Assembly (NCBI RefSeq): GCF_001938565.1
Contig: NZ_MSYM01000013.1
Coordinates: 559,496 to 623,495 of the forward strand
Source: Rhodoferax antarcticus ANT.BR
GTDB taxonomy: Bacteria > Pseudomonadota > Gammaproteobacteria > Burkholderiales > Burkholderiaceae_C
DNA length: 64,000 nt
Reading direction: 5' to 3'
The notes beneath the pieces were generated by a model, which was not told where the DNA came from, did no database searches, and worked only from the letters and a program-made list of their open reading frames with translations. A program made the position numbers and the translations under genes. This document shows, one piece after another, positions 34,444 through 44,381 of the stretch (position 1 is its first letter; the number at the start of each line of letters is the position of its first letter).

Positions 34444-36438
34444 GTGAGCACACCGTCAGTTATTGAGTCCGTTTTGGTAGAAAACCGCGTTTTCGAACCC
34501 AGCGAGGCCGTTATGAAGGGGGCCTGCATCTCCGGCATGGACGCCTACAGCGCCTTGTGCGCTGAAGCTGCCACCGATTTTGGAGGTTACTGGGCCCGTC
34601 TGGCGCGTGAAAACGTGGTCTGGAGCAAGCCCTTTACCAAGACGCTGGACGAGTCCAATGCGCCTTTCTACAAATGGTTTGAAGACGGCGAACTCAATGC
34701 CAGCGCCAACTGTCTTGACAAACACATGGGTACGCCCAACGAGAACAAAGTGGCTGTCATTTTCGAAGCTGACGGCGGCGAAGTCACCAAAACTACTTAC
34801 AAGGAACTGCTGGCCAAGGTCAGCCAGTTTGCCAATGCCCTGAAAGCCCGTGGCATTCAAAAAGGCGACCGTGTCCTGATTTACATGCCCATGACGCTTG
34901 AGGGCGTGATTGCCATGCAGGCTTGCGCCCGCATTGGCGCGATCCACAGCGTGGTGTTTGGCGGCTTTTCGGCCAAGGCGGTGCAAGAGCGCATCATTGA
35001 CGCGGGCGCGGTGGCGGTTATCACCTCCAACTTCCAGATGCGCGGCGGCAAAGAACTGCCCCTGAAGGCGATTGTGGACGACGGCCTGGGCCTGGGTAGT
35101 TGTGAGTCCATCAAAACCGTGATGGTGTTTGAGCGCACGTCCACCGCCTGCAACATGGTGGAAGGCCGTGACGTCACCTTTACTGAAGCGCTGGCCGGTC
35201 AAAGCACCGAATGTGCGCCGGTGATGGTGGGTGCCGAGCACCCGCTGTTTATCTTGTTCACCTCTGGCTCCACTGGCAAACCCAAGGGTGTGCAGCACGC
35301 CACCGGCGGCTTTGTGCTGTGGGCCAAGCTGACCATGGACTGGACTTTTGACTTGCGCCCAGACGACGTGTTCTGGTGTACTGCCGACATCGGCTGGATT
35401 ACCGGCCACGCTTATGTGGCCTACGGCCCGCTGGCAGCAGGTGCCACGCAAATCATTTTTGAAGGTGTGCCAACCTACCCGAATGCGGGGCGTTTCTGGC
35501 AAATGATCGAGCGCCATAAGTGCAGCATTTTTTACACCGCACCCACGGCGATCCGCTCGTTGATCAAATCTGCCGAGGCCGACTCCAAGGTGCACCCGGA
35601 TGCGTCAGACCTGACCAGCCTGCGGATTCTGGGTTCGGTGGGCGAACCCATCAACCCCGAAGCCTGGATGTGGTACTACAAGAACGTTGGCCATGAAAAA
35701 TGCCCAATCGTTGACACCTTCTGGCAAACCGAAACCGGTGGTCACGTGATCACCCCGCTGCCGGGCGCCACACCGCTGGTACCGGGTAGCTGCACGCTGC
35801 CGTTACCCGGCATCATGGCCGCTATCGTTGACGAAGCCGGTCACGACGTGCCCAATGGCTCGGGCGGCATGCTGGTCATCAAGCGCCCCTGGCCGTCGAT
35901 GATTCGCACCATCTGGGGCGACCCGGAGCGTTTCAAGGCCAGCTATTTCCCCGCTGAAATGGGCGGCACCTATTACCTGGCAGGTGACGGCGCAGTGCGC
36001 AGTATTGACCGGGGTTACTTCCGCATCACCGGCCGTATTGACGACGTGCTGAACGTCTCTGGACACCGCATGGGCACCATGGAAATCGAATCGGCGCTGG
36101 TCGCCAAGACCGATCTGGTGGCTGAAGCCGCTGTGGTGGGTCGTCCCGATGACCTGACTGGCGAAGCGATTTGCGCCTTTGTGGTTCTGAAGCGCGGCGT
36201 GCCGACGGGTGACGAGGCCAAAGCCATTGCCAAGCAACTGCGCGACTGGGTGGCCAAGGAAATTGGCCCGATCGCCAAGCCAAAAGACATTCGCTTTGGT
36301 GAAAATCTGCCCAAGACCCGTTCCGGCAAGATCATGCGACGCCTGCTGCGCTCGCTGGCCAAGGGTGAAACCATCACCCAGGATACGTCCACGCTGGAAA
36401 ACCCGGCGATTTTGAGCCAGCTGGGTCAAGCCTACTGA
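34444..36438 (+). CDS. acs: Acetyl-CoA synthetase (AMP-forming)
   Basis: Activates acetate to acetyl-CoA via acetyl-AMP. 664 residues. Start GTG at 34444 with AAAGAGGAG in front. ANL-family motifs in order: [14 protein letters not shown] (A3), [29 protein letters not shown] (A5), the adenylate-site D in [25 protein letters not shown] (A8) and the catalytic, acetylatable lysine in [12 protein letters not shown] (A10). The product feeds the TCA cycle and the PHB route. Confidence 0.97.
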   Translation: MSTPSVIESVLVENRVFEPSEAVMKGACISGMDAYSALCAEAATDFGGYWARLARENVVWSKPFTKTLDESNAPFYKWFEDGELNASANCLDKHMGTPNENKVAVIFEADGGEVTKTTYKELLAKVSQFANALKARGIQKGDRVLIYMPMTLEGVIAMQACARIGAIHSVVFGGFSAKAVQERIIDAGAVAVITSNFQMRGGKELPLKAIVDDGLGLGSCESIKTVMVFERTSTACNMVEGRDVTFTEALAGQSTECAPVMVGAEHPLFILFTSGSTGKPKGVQHATGGFVLWAKLTMDWTFDLRPDDVFWCTADIGWITGHAYVAYGPLAAGATQIIFEGVPTYPNAGRFWQMIERHKCSIFYTAPTAIRSLIKSAEADSKVHPDASDLTSLRILGSVGEPINPEAWMWYYKNVGHEKCPIVDTFWQTETGGHVITPLPGATPLVPGSCTLPLPGIMAAIVDEAGHDVPNGSGGMLVIKRPWPSMIRTIWGDPERFKASYFPAEMGGTYYLAGDGAVRSIDRGYFRITGRIDDVLNVSGHRMGTMEIESALVAKTDLVAEAAVVGRPDDLTGEAICAFVVLKRGVPTGDEAKAIAKQLRDWVAKEIGPIAKPKDIRFGENLPKTRSGKIMRRLLRSLAKGETITQDTSTLENPAILSQLGQAY

Positions 36439-36450
36439 TGCTCTGATAAG

Positions 36451-36494
36451 AATAGCTTCTCGCGCTTATGGAATAAGGGCTAGAGGTCGATTTC
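36451..36494 (+). repeat. Dispersed palindromic repeat, copy 6 (acs 3' region)
   Basis: Reads AATAGCTTCTCGCGCTTATG then GAATAAGGGCTAGAGGTCGA, 12 bases after the acs stop codon. A well-preserved intergenic copy. Confidence 0.85.
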
Positions 36495-36524
36495 TTATAT
36501 AAAACTAGTGTTGGGCTGGTGATC

Positions 36525-36560
36525 AAAAAGCCCGCTTTTGCGTTATGCAATTGCGGGCTC
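36525..36560 (-). terminator. Intrinsic terminator after hslR
   Basis: Stem AGCCCGC / GCGGGCT extended by TTGC/GCAA inside; on the minus strand it is followed by TTTTTGATC, so it should end transcription from hslR. On the plus strand the tail CTTTGC is poor, giving at best weak termination for acs. Confidence 0.75.
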
Positions 36561-36592
36561 TTTGCTGGGCGTTTGAATCTGCGCTTGAGGTG

Positions 36593-37009
36593 TCAGCTGT
36601 CGATGCTGGCGCTCCAGCGGTTGCCCCAGGCATCACCCCGTAATTTTTCGGCGTCGCGGCGGTCGCGTTTGGTGGGACGGCCTTGAGTGAACGCCAGAGC
36701 GGGTTCTGGGGCTAAGCGGCGCTGCTCAGCGGCGTCCTGTCGCTGCGTGATAGACGCTTGTGTTTCCTGAAACAGCAGTGCGGCAACCGGCGCCGGGCCG
36801 CGTTTGTCGCTTACCGCGAGCACAGTCACAGTGCGCGCGGTCGGGCCGATGCGCATTTGCACGCTGTCACCCGCCTTGACCTCACGCGCGGGCTTCACAG
36901 AAAGGCCATTCACCTGCACCCGGCCCTTGTCGATCTCGTCACACGCCAGGCTGCGCGTTTTGTAAAAGCGTGCCGCCCACAACCATTTGTCAATGCGCAG
37001 TTTGTCCAT
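36593..37009 (-). CDS. hslR: S4-domain RNA-binding heat shock protein (Hsp15)
   Basis: 138 residues. The N-terminal S4 domain RIDKWLWAARFYKTRSLACDEIDKGRVQVNG matches Hsp15, which binds 50S subunits carrying stalled nascent chains for rescue. The basic C-terminal tail (FTQGRPTKRDRRDAEKLRG) is also typical. It ends 8 bases before the peroxidase gene on the same strand begins its stop, so the two share a transcript. Confidence 0.92.
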   Translation of the reverse strand: MDKLRIDKWLWAARFYKTRSLACDEIDKGRVQVNGLSVKPAREVKAGDSVQMRIGPTARTVTVLAVSDKRGPAPVAALLFQETQASITQRQDAAEQRRLAPEPALAFTQGRPTKRDRRDAEKLRGDAWGNRWSASIDS

Positions 37010-37017
37010 ACGGCGGA

Positions 37018-37644
37018 TTAAAGTAGGCGCTCTATATCGCCCACCAGGCTGCGGCTGCTTGGGCTGGTCATGCTGCCGTAGCTGTCGATCACTTTACCGT
37101 TGCGATCAATCAGGTATTTGTAGAAATTCCATTTAGGCGTGGTGCCAGTGGCTAGGGCCAACTGGGCAAACAGCGGGTTGCGCTGGGTGCCCGACACCAC
37201 GGTTTTGACAAACATCGGGAACTTGACGGCGTAGGTGTTAAAGCAAAACTCGGCAATTTCCTTGTTGCTGCCGGGTTCCTGCTTGCCAAAGTCGTTGGAC
37301 GGAAAACCCAGGATCACCAAGCCTTTGGGCTGGTATTTGGCATACAGCGCCTCCAGCCCCTCGTATTGGCCGGTGAAGCCGCAGTAGCTGGCGGTGTTGA
37401 CCACCAGCACGACCTTGCCCGCGTACTGGCACAGGTCTTGGGGTTTTTCGTCTTGCAGTCGATTGAAAGTGTGCTTCAGCACCGCTGGGCAGGCTGCTGC
37501 TGCTGTTTTGGCAGAGGGTGCTACAGGCTTGGCGGTTTGCGCGGTTGCGCCAAAACTCAGCCCCAGCAACAGTGCACTGCCCAAAGCGAGCAGAAGCTGT
37601 TTGAGGGTGCCGGGTGATCCCGAAAGCGATGTCAATCGTGGCAT
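37018..37644 (-). CDS. Exported glutathione peroxidase-family protein
   Basis: 208 residues from the ATG at 37644, preceded by AGGAGTTTTT. An N-terminal signal peptide is visible (KQLLLALGSALLLGLSFGATAQ), so the protein is probably periplasmic. Peroxidase motifs: VVLVVNTASYCGFTGQYEGLE with the peroxidatic Cys, LGFPSNDFGKQEPGSNKEI, and the Trp-Asn in WNFYKYLID. Cysteine replaces the selenocysteine of animal enzymes; bacterial members often use thioredoxin. Peroxide removal in the envelope is the likely role. Confidence 0.9.
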   Translation of the reverse strand: MPRLTSLSGSPGTLKQLLLALGSALLLGLSFGATAQTAKPVAPSAKTAAAACPAVLKHTFNRLQDEKPQDLCQYAGKVVLVVNTASYCGFTGQYEGLEALYAKYQPKGLVILGFPSNDFGKQEPGSNKEIAEFCFNTYAVKFPMFVKTVVSGTQRNPLFAQLALATGTTPKWNFYKYLIDRNGKVIDSYGSMTSPSSRSLVGDIERLL

Positions 37645-37681
37645 AAAAACTCCTGAGTATTTTTTCGGACAGCTCAGTTTA

Positions 37682-38905
37682 CTATTTTGATGTGTTGTCT
37701 GCCAGCCGCCACAGCGAGGTGACTTCCTGGCTCCTGGCGTGGTGCAGTGCGTCGGTGGTGTCGCTGGCCTTGGGGTGCACCGGTTTGGCGTCCACCCGAC
37801 TGATGACGCGCAGGCCGTTGGCCTCAAACAGCGCCAGCAACTCGTCACGGCTGCGCAGGCCCAGGTGCTCGGCCAGGTTGGACAGAATCAGCCAGCCTTC
37901 ACCCTTGGGTTCCAGGTGTGCCAGCAGCCCGGCCAGAAAGCCTTTGAGCATGCGCGAGCCCTCGTCGTACACCGCGTGTTCAATCGGCGAGGTGGGGCGC
38001 GCGGGCAACCAGGGCGGGTTGCAAACAATCAGCGAGGCACGCCCCGGTGGGAAAAGATCCGCCTGAAGGACCTCCACGCGCTGCTTCAACCCAAGTTGGG
38101 CGATGTTGTCGTTGGCACATGCCAGCGCTCTCGCATCCAATTCCGTGGCAACCACATGGCCCACGCCACGCTGCGCCAGCACGCCCGCCAGCACGCCGGT
38201 GCCAGTGCCAATGTCAAACGCGGTGATCTGGTCTTGCCCTTTGGGCGGCTTGGGCAGGTGGGCCGTGGCCACCAACTGGATGTATTCACCGCGCACCGGC
38301 GAGAACACGCTGTAGTGCGGGTGAATGCGGTTGTGCGGCGCCTCGCCGAGCGCGGGGATTTCGATGCCGACGCGGCGCCACTCGTGCGCGCTGGTCATGC
38401 CCAGCAGTTCCCGCAGCGATGCGACCGAATTGCCAGTTTGCAAGTCAGGCTCGCCCCAGGCCTCAGAACACGCCACTTTGACATCTGGTGCGCGGCGCAG
38501 CAGCACGCTGTAGTCTGGGTTGAACTCAATCAGCAGTTGCCCTAGCAGGCGGGCACGTTGCGCCTGCGCCAGTCGGTACTGGTTGAAGACCTCAGCCAGC
38601 GGGATGGGTGTGGCGGCTTGTTTGCGCTTGCGTTTGGGCACCTGGTCCACACGCCGGCCCAGGGCTTGCAGCAGCTGGCGGGCGTTGTGAAAGTCACCCC
38701 GCCAGAGCAGCGATGTGCCCGCGCAGACCAGCCGGTAAGCGCTGTCAGCACTCAGGGTATCGTCTGCCAGCACCACTTTGGTGGGGGCTGGCAGACCGCG
38801 CTCGGAGCGCCAGCGGGCGCTGCGGGGTTGATCAGCTTCCACCCAGTGAATCTCTGGCAGGGCAGTGGGGTTGGCGGGCAGGGCGCTGTTGGGGCTTGAA
38901 GGCAT
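37682..38905 (-). CDS. Class I SAM-dependent methyltransferase
   Basis: 407 residues from the ATG at 38905; the frame is open 47 codons further upstream but that part looks non-conserved. The SAM site is AFDIGTGTGVLAGVLAQRG and the catalytic-type motif is VCNPPWLPARP, i.e. an N-P-P-W variant close to the glutamine/adenine methyltransferases. The first 190 residues form a separate domain without a motif I know. Substrate unknown. The gene is followed by the peroxidase gene on the same strand 37 bases on. Confidence 0.8.
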   Translation of the reverse strand: MPSSPNSALPANPTALPEIHWVEADQPRSARWRSERGLPAPTKVVLADDTLSADSAYRLVCAGTSLLWRGDFHNARQLLQALGRRVDQVPKRKRKQAATPIPLAEVFNQYRLAQAQRARLLGQLLIEFNPDYSVLLRRAPDVKVACSEAWGEPDLQTGNSVASLRELLGMTSAHEWRRVGIEIPALGEAPHNRIHPHYSVFSPVRGEYIQLVATAHLPKPPKGQDQITAFDIGTGTGVLAGVLAQRGVGHVVATELDARALACANDNIAQLGLKQRVEVLQADLFPPGRASLIVCNPPWLPARPTSPIEHAVYDEGSRMLKGFLAGLLAHLEPKGEGWLILSNLAEHLGLRSRDELLALFEANGLRVISRVDAKPVHPKASDTTDALHHARSQEVTSLWRLADNTSK

Positions 38906-39087
38906 GGGCTTGGTCGCAGAAGTGAAGGCCCCGGTTGTAACAGATGGCTTGTGCTTAGCCAGCCAAAACGCCGTCCTGAACCTGGCGATGCGCTGGCGCA
39001 CCTTGCTCGCAGCCTGCGTTGGCTGCCGACAAAAAAAGTAAGCCACTTGCAGTTCACCTGCAAGCGGCTGACTTTGATATCAAATAT

Positions 39088-39128
39088 ATAGCTGCTTACC
39101 CACGTACTATAAGGGCTTGCGTGCTATT
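39088..39128 (+). repeat. Dispersed palindromic repeat, copy 7 (overlaps chemoreceptor stop codon)
   Basis: Reads ATAGCTGCTTACCCACGTAC then TATAAGGGCTTGCGTGCTAT. The chemoreceptor gene on the minus strand ends inside it: its last residues STQALIVRG and its TAA are repeat sequence. Confidence 0.75.
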
Positions 39129-40661
39129 TTCCTCAATTTTGAAAGTGCCTACCACGCGCTCTAGGTTTTCTGCCTGATCCTGCAGCGACTGGGCCGCAGC
39201 GGCGGCTTGTTCCACCAGCGCCGCGTTTTGCTGGGTGACCTGGTTCATCTGGTCGATGGACCCGCTCACCAGCGCAATGCCGCTGGACTGGCTGACGCTG
39301 GCCTGTGCAATCTCGCTCATGATGTCGGTGACGTGGCGAATGCTCTCCACAATGTCGTTCATGGTGATGCCGGCCTGCTGCACCAAGGTGCTACCGGCTT
39401 CCACCTTGGTCACCGAGTCACCAATCAGTGCCTTGATCTCCTGCGCGGCATCGGCCGAACGTTTGGCCAGGCTGCGCACTTCAGCGGCCACCACCGCGAA
39501 ACCACGGCCCTGCTCACCCGCGCGGGCTGCTTCTACCGCGGCGTTCAGCGCCAGGATGTTGGTCTGGAAGGCAATACCGTCAATCACCGAGATGATGTCC
39601 ACAATGCGTTTGCTGGAGGTGTTGATGGAGGCCATGGTGTCAATCACCCCCGAGACCACACTGCCTCCCTTGACGGCCACGTCAGACGCCGACTGCGCCA
39701 GCTCGTTGGCGCGCTGCGCATGGCTGGCGTTCTGGTTCACCGCAGCGGTCAAATCTGCCATCGAGGCCGCGGTCTTTTCCAGGGAGTGGGCTTGCAGCTC
39801 GGTGCGGTTAGACAGGTCCAGGTTGCCACTGGCAATGTCGCTGGAGGCGCTGTGAATGGTGTCGGTGCCTAGGCGCACTTCCTGAACAATCTTCACCAGG
39901 CTGGCGTTCATGTCTTTCAGGGCTTGCTCCAACTGGCCCATTTCGTTTTTGGCCCGCACCTCAATTTGCTGGGTCAAGTCACCCTGGGCAATGCTTCGCG
40001 CCACGCGCAAACAGTCTTCCAGCGGCCGGGTGACCACCTTGCGAATGAACGGGTAAATCAGCATCAACACCGGGATGCAAGTGATCAGCGCCGCCAGAAT
40101 GGATTTGAGCCGCTGGTCCGCCAGACTGGCGTTGACCTTGTTCAGTGACACCTTCATGCTGACCACGCCCAGCACCGTTCCTTCGGGGGAGACATGGCAG
40201 GTGGTGCAGTCTTTGCCCAGGTAATTTTTGGAAGCCAGTGTCGGGCGCACCGCGCGCAGATACTCGCCTTGGGCATCGGACTGCACTTGCACAATGGCTT
40301 GGCCTGTGGTCATCACCTGCTGCTCCAACGCGTCCGGGTTGTGATCGTCCGTGGCATTGCCCGGCCCATACAGTTTGATGACAGCTTCACCGCGCAGTAC
40401 CCGCACGTCGCGAATCGAGCCTAGCTGTTTGATTTGGTCCAGCAAAATCTCTCGCTGACCAATGGTGCCGGTGACCATCATGCCGGTCAGCCCGGCCATG
40501 GTGGCATCGTGCATGCTGGTGGAAAAATCGGTGGCCTGCTCCAGCGCAGCTTGTCGGGTCACATGACCCTGCCAGAAAATGACTCCGGTCCACACCACCA
40601 CAAGGGCAGCTCCGATGGTGGCCAACAACTGAATCCATATTTTGTATTTCGGGGTATCCAC
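39096..40661 (-). CDS. Methyl-accepting chemotaxis protein with periplasmic CxxCH haem motif
   Basis: 521 residues. Topology: membrane segment at about 9-30, periplasmic domain to about 185, second segment [24 protein letters not shown] ([18 protein letters not shown]), then the signalling helices with the conserved tip [37 protein letters not shown]. The periplasmic part contains C152-T-T-C-H156, a c-type haem attachment motif, within a stretch that resembles haem-PAS sensors. A redox, oxygen or nitric oxide sensing role is therefore plausible. The C-terminal nine residues and the stop come from the dispersed palindrome. No CheR-tethering pentapeptide is seen. Confidence 0.93.
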   Translation of the reverse strand: MDTPKYKIWIQLLATIGAALVVVWTGVIFWQGHVTRQAALEQATDFSTSMHDATMAGLTGMMVTGTIGQREILLDQIKQLGSIRDVRVLRGEAVIKLYGPGNATDDHNPDALEQQVMTTGQAIVQVQSDAQGEYLRAVRPTLASKNYLGKDCTTCHVSPEGTVLGVVSMKVSLNKVNASLADQRLKSILAALITCIPVLMLIYPFIRKVVTRPLEDCLRVARSIAQGDLTQQIEVRAKNEMGQLEQALKDMNASLVKIVQEVRLGTDTIHSASSDIASGNLDLSNRTELQAHSLEKTAASMADLTAAVNQNASHAQRANELAQSASDVAVKGGSVVSGVIDTMASINTSSKRIVDIISVIDGIAFQTNILALNAAVEAARAGEQGRGFAVVAAEVRSLAKRSADAAQEIKALIGDSVTKVEAGSTLVQQAGITMNDIVESIRHVTDIMSEIAQASVSQSSGIALVSGSIDQMNQVTQQNAALVEQAAAAAQSLQDQAENLERVVGTFKIEENSTQALIVRG

Positions 40662-40963
40662 GCGCGCTCCTGTTGCACTTCAGTACAAATATACCCCTGA
40701 TTGCCCTGCCAGCGGCCAACATTCAGGGCAGTTGATTTTGACAAAAGGCAAACAAACAAGGCTTTTCTTCGGCGCTTGCTGCGGCGAAAACCATGCCATG
40801 TTGCCCCGCAGCCCAGCCCCTAAAATGAAACCAGTGCCCTGAACCCCGACCTGGCGCTGCGCCTGCCCCAAGCGGACCCGCAAATCTGTTTTTTGGTCGG
40901 CCGCTGCATGATTTTGGCAAAGTGCCTGAGCTGCAGTGGCTTAAACATTGTTGAAAGTTCCTC
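40662..40963. other. Divergent intergenic region between chemoreceptor and pap
   Basis: 302 bases without a credible gene; must hold promoters for both divergent genes. It contains an inverted repeat TGCCCTG (40702-40708) / CAGGGCA (40724-40730) with a 15-base loop, close to the chemoreceptor start. No clear sigma-70 pair could be assigned. Confidence 0.5.
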
Positions 40964-42526
40964 GTGTTTAAATCCGCAGAAATTGGCCACCGCCTGTCCA
41001 AAGAGGCCTACCGCGATGCCGTGCCCGGCCTGCGCGCCGCCTTGCTGGATGCGCAGGTCAGCTTGTTCGAGAAGCGCAAAACCCCGGTAGTGGTGTTGAT
41101 CAGCGGGCAGGACGGCGCTGGCAAGGGCGAAACCATCAACATGCTCTATGAATGGATGGACCCGCGCTTTATCTCGACCTTGGCGTTTTCTGAGCCCAGT
41201 GACGAAGAGCGCGAGCGCCCACCCATGTGGCGCTACTGGCGCAGCCTGCCACCCAAGGGGCGCTTGGGCATTTTTGCCGGCTCATGGTATTCCGACCCGA
41301 TTCGCGAGCGCATCCAGGGGGACATCTCTGTCAAAGAGCTTGATGCCCGTGCCGAACAGATCAACCGCTTTGAACAAATGCTGGTGGCTGAAGGTGCGCT
41401 GGTGCTCAAGTTCTGGTTCCATCTGAGCAAAGACGGCCAGAAGCAGCGCCTGAAAGCGCTCTCCAGCGACCCGCGCACCGCCTGGCGTGTCACGCAGTGG
41501 AACTGGGACCGCCTGAAAACCTACGACCAGTTGCAAGAGGTGGCCGGGCATTTGCTGCGCGTCACCAACACCGCCGCCGCCCCCTGGGTGGTGGTAGAAG
41601 GCACCGACGACCGCTACCGCTGCCTGGCAGTGGGCCAGGTGTTGCTGGCGGCCATCAGCCAGAAGATGACCGAGACCGAGCCGCCACGCGCCGCCGCAGC
41701 ACCCATGCTGCGGGTGGACCTAGATGGGCGCAACGTCCTGACTGAGCTGGACCTGTCCCTGACCCTGGCCGACAAGCCTTACAAAGACGCGCTGGCGCGC
41801 TGGCAGGGACGGCTGTCTGAGCTGCTGCGCGACGAGCGTTTCAAACACCGGTCGCTGGTGTGCGCCTTTGAGGGGGTTGATGCCGCAGGCAAGGGCGGTG
41901 CCATTCGCCGCATTGCGGCGGCCATGGACGCACGCCAGTACCAGGTGACCCCGGTGGCTGCGCCCACCGACGAAGAAAAAGCCCAACCGCATTTGTGGCG
42001 CTTTTGGCGCAACCTGCCGCGCCACGGCCAGGTGGCTGTTTTTGACCGCACCTGGTATGGCCGGGTGCTGGTGGAGCGGGTCGAAGGCTTTTGTACCGAG
42101 CCCGACTGGCTGCGCGCTTACGGCGAAATCAACGACTTTGAGCATGAACTCATCGACGCTGGTGTGGTTGTGGTGAAGTTCTGGCTGCAGATCAGCCAGG
42201 AGGAACAGCTCAAGCGCTTTAAGGCGCGTGAGCAGGTGGCCTTCAAACGCTTCAAGATCACCCACGAGGACTGGCGCAACCGCGAGAAGTGGCACGACTA
42301 CCAGCAAGCCATTTGCGACATGGTGGAGCGCACCAGCACCGGCGAGTCGCCCTGGACGCTGGTGCAGGCCAACGACAAAAACTTCGCGCGGGTGAAAATT
42401 TTGAGCACCCTGTGTCAGCGGCTGGAAGCAGCTTTGCAAGAAAAGTCTGCCCCGGCAAGCGCGCCGGACGACCCGGCGGGCAAAAAAGCTGCCGTGCAGC
42501 GTAAATCCGCCAAGCGCAAAACCTGA
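40964..42526 (+). CDS. pap: Polyphosphate:AMP phosphotransferase (class II PPK2, two domains)
   Basis: Phosphorylates AMP to ADP using polyphosphate. 520 residues formed by two PPK2 domains. Domain 1 has Walker A GQDGAGKG but FAGSWY in place of the F-D-R-[ST]-W-Y motif. Domain 2 has GVDAAGKGG and the complete FDRTWYGRVLVERVEGF. Loss of function in the N-terminal copy is typical for class II enzymes. Start GTG at 40964. Its stop overlaps the following sensor kinase start by one base (TGATG), an odd but clear translational link to the signalling island. Confidence 0.92.
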   Translation: MFKSAEIGHRLSKEAYRDAVPGLRAALLDAQVSLFEKRKTPVVVLISGQDGAGKGETINMLYEWMDPRFISTLAFSEPSDEERERPPMWRYWRSLPPKGRLGIFAGSWYSDPIRERIQGDISVKELDARAEQINRFEQMLVAEGALVLKFWFHLSKDGQKQRLKALSSDPRTAWRVTQWNWDRLKTYDQLQEVAGHLLRVTNTAAAPWVVVEGTDDRYRCLAVGQVLLAAISQKMTETEPPRAAAAPMLRVDLDGRNVLTELDLSLTLADKPYKDALARWQGRLSELLRDERFKHRSLVCAFEGVDAAGKGGAIRRIAAAMDARQYQVTPVAAPTDEEKAQPHLWRFWRNLPRHGQVAVFDRTWYGRVLVERVEGFCTEPDWLRAYGEINDFEHELIDAGVVVVKFWLQISQEEQLKRFKAREQVAFKRFKITHEDWRNREKWHDYQQAICDMVERTSTGESPWTLVQANDKNFARVKILSTLCQRLEAALQEKSAPASAPDDPAGKKAAVQRKSAKRKT

Positions 42527-43611
42527 TGGCTAACCCCGCCATGAGTGCAGCCCCAACTGCCAAACCCACCAAAATCCTGATCGTCGAAGACGAGATGATT
42601 GTTGCGCGCGACATTGCCCAGCAGGTTCAGTCGTTAGGCTACGAGGTGCTGGGCCCAACCTCTTTGGGCGAGGAAGCCATTGTCCTGGCAGGCATGTGGC
42701 ACCCCGATCTGGTCCTGATGGACATTGGCCTGGCCGGCGAGGTGGACGGCATTGCCGCCGCCCTTACCATCCGCCAGAAATTTGGAATCCCGGTGGTTTT
42801 TCTGACGGCTTACGCCGCCGACGACATTCTGGAGCGAGCCAAGATCACCGAGCCGTTTGGCTACGTGCTCAAACCATTTTCCGAGCGGGAACTGCACACC
42901 GTGCTGGCCATTGCGCTTTACAAGAAGCAGGCCGAGGCTAAGCTGCTGACCACTACCCGGCAGCTGCAAGCCCTGTCACGCCGGGTGCTGGAAGCGCAGG
43001 AGCAAGAGCGCCGCCGCGTGGCCCTTGAGCTGCATGATGAACTGGGCCAGTCGCTCACCGCCATCAAGATCAACCTACAGTTGGGCGAACGCTTCAAGGA
43101 CCAGGCACCGGCCGGTCTGTACCAGGAAAACATCCGCATCGTGGAAGACGCGCTGCGGCAGGTGCGCTCACTGGCCACCGCCCTGCGGCCGTCCATGCTC
43201 GATGACCTGGGACTGGCCCCGGCGCTGAAATGGATGGCTGAACAAAGTGCCAGCCGCAGCGGCTTTGAGGTGCAGTTTCACCACGAGCGCACGCTGGAGC
43301 GGCTGGCCCCCGAGATCGAAACCGCGTGTTTTCGCATCGTTCAGGAGGCGCTGACCAACATCACCCGCCACGCCCGTGCCAGCCAGGTCAGGATCAATCT
43401 GTACCGGGAGATGGATGAGATGGTGCTCACAGTCACCGACGACGGTCTGGGTTTTGATACCGCAGCCATGCGCGAGCGTGCCGTGACGGGTGCTAGCCTG
43501 GGCGTGCTGGGCATGCAGGAGCGTGCCACACTGGTGGGCGGCACGCTGGAGATCAGTTCCATGCCTCAACAGGGCAGTACCGTGACCTTGCGCTGCCCGT
43601 GGCGCACATAA
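42526..43611 (+). CDS. Response-regulator/histidine-kinase fusion (REC-HisKA_3-HATPase)
   Basis: 361 residues. N-terminal receiver (about 15-130: ILIVEDEM, phospho-acceptor Asp in LVLMDIGL, LTAYAADD, LKPFSERE), then a NarX/DegS-type dimerisation helix EQERRRVALELHDELGQSL with the phospho-His, and an HATPase_c domain (DDGLGFDTAAMRERA, GLG-like LGVLGMQERATL). No membrane segment, so cytoplasmic. The LuxR-type regulator directly downstream, overlapping by one base (TAATG), is its probable partner. The receiver is a close paralogue of that in the GGDEF-EAL protein two genes on. Confidence 0.9.
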   Translation: MANPAMSAAPTAKPTKILIVEDEMIVARDIAQQVQSLGYEVLGPTSLGEEAIVLAGMWHPDLVLMDIGLAGEVDGIAAALTIRQKFGIPVVFLTAYAADDILERAKITEPFGYVLKPFSERELHTVLAIALYKKQAEAKLLTTTRQLQALSRRVLEAQEQERRRVALELHDELGQSLTAIKINLQLGERFKDQAPAGLYQENIRIVEDALRQVRSLATALRPSMLDDLGLAPALKWMAEQSASRSGFEVQFHHERTLERLAPEIETACFRIVQEALTNITRHARASQVRINLYREMDEMVLTVTDDGLGFDTAAMRERAVTGASLGVLGMQERATLVGGTLEISSMPQQGSTVTLRCPWRT

Positions 43612-44270
43612 TGAAAGTGCCGATGAACCCGATGCGCGTATTACTTGCTGATGATCACACCCTGTTGCGCGCGGGCCTGCGCAAGTTGCTGGAATCCGTG
43701 CCCGGCCTGACCGTGGTGGGCGAAGCCGGAGATGGCCTGCAACTGCTGAAACTCGCTGAACAGCTGAAACCGCATCTGATTCTGATGGACATCTCCATGC
43801 CTGGCCTCAATGGGCTGGAAGCCACCGCGCGGCTGGTCAAGTCGATGCCCGGCATCCGGGTGATGATTTTGTCGATGCACCAAAACGCGGAGTACGTGCG
43901 ACGCGCGCTGCGCCACGGCGCCGTCGCCTATTTGCTCAAGGATTCCGCCCCGATGGAGTTGGAGTTGGCCATCACCGCGGTGTTGCGGGGTGAAACCTAT
44001 CTAAGTCCGGCGGTCTCCAAAGGCGTGCTGGACGACTATGTGCACCGCTTGCGTGAAGACGACCAGCCCAGCGAGCACCTGTCACCGCGCCAGCGTGAGG
44101 TGTTGCAACTCATTGCCGAGGGCCTGAGCACCAAGGACATTGCCCGCCGACTTGACCTGTCGGTCAAAACCGTGGAAACCCACCGAACGGGTCTGATGCG
44201 CCAGCTTGATGTGCATGAAGTCACCGGGCTGGTGCGCCACGCCCTGAAACTGGGCTTGGTGACGCTATAG
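43611..44270 (+). CDS. LuxR/NarL-family response regulator
   Basis: 219 residues from the ATG overlapping the preceding stop; an ATG five codons later is also possible. Receiver with Asp in LILMDISMPGLNGLEA, then a GerE-type helix-turn-helix LSPRQREVLQLIAEGLSTKDIARRLDLSVKTVETHR in part. Almost certainly controlled by the adjacent kinase. A candidate binding motif (paired CAGGTGTTT, 22-base spacing) lies 40 bases downstream, before the GGDEF-EAL gene. Confidence 0.92.
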   Translation: MKVPMNPMRVLLADDHTLLRAGLRKLLESVPGLTVVGEAGDGLQLLKLAEQLKPHLILMDISMPGLNGLEATARLVKSMPGIRVMILSMHQNAEYVRRALRHGAVAYLLKDSAPMELELAITAVLRGETYLSPAVSKGVLDDYVHRLREDDQPSEHLSPRQREVLQLIAEGLSTKDIARRLDLSVKTVETHRTGLMRQLDVHEVTGLVRHALKLGLVTL

Positions 44271-44310
44271 GCTTTAGGCTACAGGCCGCTGGTACCTGGT
44301 AGCCAGCTTT

Positions 44311-44344
44311 CAGGTGTTTTCCGGGCCGGACTCAGGTGTTTCCC
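44311..44344 (+). promoter_or_regulatory. Paired CAGGTGTTT motif upstream of the GGDEF-EAL gene
   Basis: CAGGTGTTTTCC and CAGGTGTTTCCC are spaced 22 bases apart (two helical turns) with GCCGGA between. The same layout recurs at 48551-48584 before the single-domain regulator. Candidate sites for the LuxR-type regulator encoded next door; inferred only. Confidence 0.45.
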
Positions 44345-44381
44345 GTATATGGCTCAGGCAAGAGAAGACGTATCCTGTGGC

